A stretch of DNA of 6,938 nucleotides from an uncultured Muribaculaceae bacterium (GTDB lineage: Bacteria > Bacteroidota > Bacteroidia > Bacteroidales > Muribaculaceae). Of this stretch, positions 5,885 through 6,938 are shown one piece after another (the stretch's first letter is position 1; each line of letters starts with the position of its first letter). Position numbers and translations under genes: made by a program. Location of the stretch: NCBI GenBank assembly GCA_910579605.1, contig CAJTUG010000066.1, positions 1 through 6,938 of the forward strand. The letters run 5' to 3'. The notes beneath the pieces were generated by a model. It was not told the origin of the DNA, did no database searches, and saw only the letters and a list, made by a program, of their open reading frames with translations.

Positions 5885-6799
5885 TCAAAGCTCTATCACC
5901 ATGCCCTCATTGGCTGCCACTACATTCTGAAATTCCTCTCCTGCTTGCGCCACCAATTCACTCGCATCCAAGACCACACTGCTGTAGTGCCCTATGACGA
6001 GCTTTTTAACGCCAGCTCGGCGAGCTATCTGAGCAGCCTGTCTGGCTGAACTGTGACCGCGACCCAAAGCCAAATACGCCCTATCGTCGCCATACGTGGA
6101 TTCATGATACAAAACATCTACACCCTTCACAGCTTCGGCAACTTTGAGACAAAACGAAGTATCCGAGCAATAAGCATAGCTCCTGCATGGAGAAGGCTCT
6201 GTTGTAAGTATGTTGTTGGGAATCACCCTTCCATCAGGCAATTCCAAATCAGCTCCATCCCGAAGCGAATTCATCATATATTTGGGCACATTATAAAACT
6301 TAGCCATTTCGCCATTGATATGCCTCGACTTGCCTTTCTCGCGGAAAATATAACCCACGCATGGAATACGGTGATAAAGTTTCAAGGGAACGACCTCAAA
6401 GGTACGGCTTTCGAAATCAACAACAGGGTTTTCAGGATCTATTATATCAAACTTCAGTGTAAAAGTCAAGGAATGCGCAACTACATCAAGTATTCTTTTG
6501 AGCAATTCTGCACCTTCGCGGAAAATATGCACCGTCACCGTTCCCTGCACCGAATGCAAAGCCATAGTAGAAAGTAAGCCTGGAAGACCCAAGAAATGGT
6601 CGCCATGAAGATGTGATATAAAAATGTCCGTAATCTTGGCAAAAGAAATATGGAAACGGCTAAGCTGCAATTGAGTGCCCTCCCCGCAATCCATAATCAG
6701 AACCCTACCATTATAGCATATCGCCTGGGCAGATGGCATATGGCGCGTATTCGGTTTTGCCGATCCGCATCCCAATATTGTGACTGTGAAATTTGACAT
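5885..6799 (-). CDS. rnz: Ribonuclease Z, tRNA 3' processing endonuclease
   Basis: RNase Z (EC 3.1.26.11) is a metallo-beta-lactamase-fold enzyme that cuts precursor tRNAs just after the discriminator base, mainly those without an encoded CCA. The 304-residue length fits the short bacterial form. The zinc motif HLHGDH is at 63-68 (His63, His65, Asp67, His68), and further likely ligands are His143 (in YHRIPCVGY), Asp213 (YCSDTS) and His271 (GHYSS). The typical GEGTQLQL (39-46) and HESTY (232-236) are present, and residues 90-115 fit the flexible exosite arm. The ATG at 6799 begins directly before the first beta-strand (FTVTILGCGSA), so the start is sound. It is the first gene of a three-gene operon; pairing with tadA puts two tRNA maturation enzymes under one promoter. 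No defect is seen. Confidence 0.96.
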   Translation of the reverse strand: MSNFTVTILGCGSAKPNTRHMPSAQAICYNGRVLIMDCGEGTQLQLSRFHISFAKITDIFISHLHGDHFLGLPGLLSTMALHSVQGTVTVHIFREGAELLKRILDVVAHSLTFTLKFDIIDPENPVVDFESRTFEVVPLKLYHRIPCVGYIFREKGKSRHINGEMAKFYNVPKYMMNSLRDGADLELPDGRVIPNNILTTEPSPCRSYAYCSDTSFCLKVAEAVKGVDVLYHESTYGDDRAYLALGRGHSSARQAAQIARRAGVKKLVIGHYSSVVLDASELVAQAGEEFQNVVAANEGMVIEL

Positions 6800-6938
6800 A
6801 CGACAAAATTAGTAAAAAACGGCGGAATATAGTAAAAAAAAGCTAAAAATGTGGACTTTAGGATACCCCGACACAACAAAAAGGCATACTTCCGCGTATT
6901 AATAATAGCAACAGCAGAAAGAAGTAAAGTATTGAATT
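6800..6938. other. AT-rich upstream region of rnz, no gene seen
   Basis: These 139 bases to the window edge hold runs of A on the plus strand and no convincing reading frame or hairpin. Apart from the possible -7 box at 6804-6811 I see nothing that can be named. Confidence 0.5.
6804..6811 (-). promoter_or_regulatory. Possible -7 element directly before rnz
   Basis: On the minus strand TAATTTTG matches TAnnTTTG, but ends only 4 nt before the rnz ATG. A start at the usual distance would fall on or next to the ATG, so the mRNA would be leaderless. No TTTG or TTG lies at the -33 distance (about 6832-6835), so this is weak and the true promoter may be further upstream or outside the window. Confidence 0.3.

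Noticed and set aside
6053..6577. A 174-codon plus-strand frame inside rnz
   Set aside because: It is antisense to a clear RNase Z gene and shows no motif or start signal of its own.
1..6938. CRISPR arrays, insertion sequences or phage attachment sites, including integration at the tRNA
   Set aside because: No spaced repeat array, transposase, integrase or direct repeat of the tRNA end is seen; the tRNA 3' end, where integration would occur, is outside the window.

Overview
The window looks like chromosomal DNA from a member of the Bacteroidota, most likely order Bacteroidales. The evidence is several promoter-like sites of the TTTG / TAnnTTTG type used by the primary sigma factor of that phylum, the absence of clear Shine-Dalgarno sequences before the starts, AT-rich intergenic DNA, a periplasmic helical-repeat sensor kinase of a type common in Bacteroidales, and a Gram-negative lipid A gene (lpxB). 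The genus cannot be fixed from the sequence alone.

Layout, left to right. Positions 1-53 hold the 5' two thirds of a tRNA-Arg(ACG) on the minus strand, cut by the window edge, with a well-matched promoter at 83-114. A plus-strand unit follows: an unrecognised 245-residue membrane-anchored protein (270-1007), then a second unrecognised small protein (1067-1515) whose reading frame is broken by a one-base shift near its start. That unit ends at a rho-independent terminator (1548-1583). The gap 1516-2091 has no convincing protein gene, but its minus strand carries a promoter-like site (1864-1895), several nested hairpins and an intrinsic terminator (1602-1642). Together these suggest an undescribed structured RNA of about 255 nt.

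Divergent from that candidate, 2092-4209 encodes a complete sensor histidine kinase with a signal peptide, a large periplasmic helical region, one membrane segment, and HisKA plus HATPase_c domains. No response regulator is visible. It ends at a terminator whose T-tract lies inside the last codons of the convergent gene.

The right part (4278-6799) is a tight minus-strand operon, transcribed rnz - tadA - lpxB with gaps of 4 and 1 nt. RNase Z processes tRNA 3' ends, TadA makes inosine at position 34 of tRNA-Arg(ACG), and LpxB makes the lipid A disaccharide. The substrate tRNA of TadA lies in the same window. No mobile element, CRISPR array or obvious foreign DNA is seen. The items most worth attention are the candidate ncRNA, the frameshifted small gene with its membrane-protein neighbour, and the kinase without a visible partner.
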